In this document: positions 13,745-13,829 of the stretch, one piece after another | How positions within the stretch are numbered: the first letter of the stretch is position 1 | How the letters are laid out: each line of letters starts with the position of its first letter | DNA from: an uncultured Bacteroidales bacterium | GTDB lineage: Bacteria; Bacteroidota; Bacteroidia; Bacteroidales; Bacteroidaceae | DNA length: 13,829 bases | Reading direction: 5' to 3' | Assembly: GCA_902803195.1 (NCBI GenBank) | Contig: CADCOX010000048.1 | Coordinates: 1 to 13,829, forward strand | Notes under the pieces: model-generated | What the model was told of the DNA's origin: nothing | Databases searched by the model: none | Seen by the model: only the letters and a program-made list of their open reading frames with translations | Position numbers and translations under genes: made by a program

Positions 13745-13829
13745 GGGCGGATACCAGAGTGGCCAAATGGGGCAGACTGTAAATCTGCTGGCGCACGCCT
13801 TCGGTGGTTCGAATCCATCTCCGCCCACC
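13745..13829 (+). tRNA. tRNA-Tyr (anticodon GTA)
   Basis: The acceptor stem pairs GGGCGGA (13745–13751) with TCCGCCC (13820–13826), discriminator A13827. The anticodon stem GCAGA/TCTGC (13772–13776, 13784–13788) holds loop CTGTAAA with anticodon GTA at 13779–13781. The T-loop sequence GGTTCGAATCC is present. An extended variable arm makes it a class II tRNA, as expected for bacterial tRNA-Tyr. CC follows the discriminator at the window end, so a genomically encoded CCA is likely but its last base lies outside. In Bacteroidales this position usually begins a cluster of tRNAs before tuf. Confidence 0.96.

Overview
The window looks like chromosomal DNA from an anaerobic member of the Bacteroidales, most likely Prevotellaceae. 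This rests on four things: many copies of the Bacteroidota −7 promoter box TAnnTTTG (several with a TTTG/TTG box 18–21 bp upstream), an almost complete lack of Shine–Dalgarno (SD) sites, a Bacteroides-style surface-lipoprotein signal, and the characteristic order rpsU – tyrosine recombinase – hpf – tRNA-Tyr. The genus is an inference. I see no prophage, IS element, CRISPR array or defence island.

Layout. 1–922 (−) is the 5' part of a surface lipoprotein, preceded on the same strand by ribD (1022–2020). prmC (2130–2990, +) diverges from ribD and runs tail-to-tail into recX (2971–3414, −). recX lies downstream of a 52-codon rubredoxin (3432–3590, −) and malate dehydrogenase (3690–4688, −). A compact divergent promoter region separates mdh from an operon of a three-domain Xaa-Pro aminopeptidase (4934–6835) and a gamma-carbonic-anhydrase-like protein (6839–7408). 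A perfect 17-bp stem separates that operon from the convergent korAB pair (2-oxoacid:ferredoxin oxidoreductase, 7491–10358, −). korA is divergent from an A-type flavodiiron protein (10520–11692, +). A 409-bp gene-free stretch follows, with a 22-bp tandem repeat and a long alternating purine/pyrimidine tract. Then come rpsU (12102–12293), a Xer-type recombinase (12428–13312), hpf (13348–13644) and tRNA-Tyr at the right edge.

How it fits together. Malate dehydrogenase and KorAB belong to the branched, ferredoxin-linked central metabolism of anaerobes. Rubredoxin is the classical electron donor to flavodiiron proteins, which reduce O2 or NO to protect oxygen-sensitive enzymes such as KorAB. The right end is a translation block: bS21, a ribosome-hibernation factor and a tRNA.

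The gene content is largely housekeeping and I do not see a new multi-gene system. The best leads are regulatory and structural: a perfect 9-nt Shine–Dalgarno sequence in front of hpf in a lineage that rarely uses them, with a near-copy in front of the recombinase; the 22-bp repeat array with its Z-DNA-prone neighbour; inverted copies of the −7 box early in three leaders; and a probable leaderless prmC.
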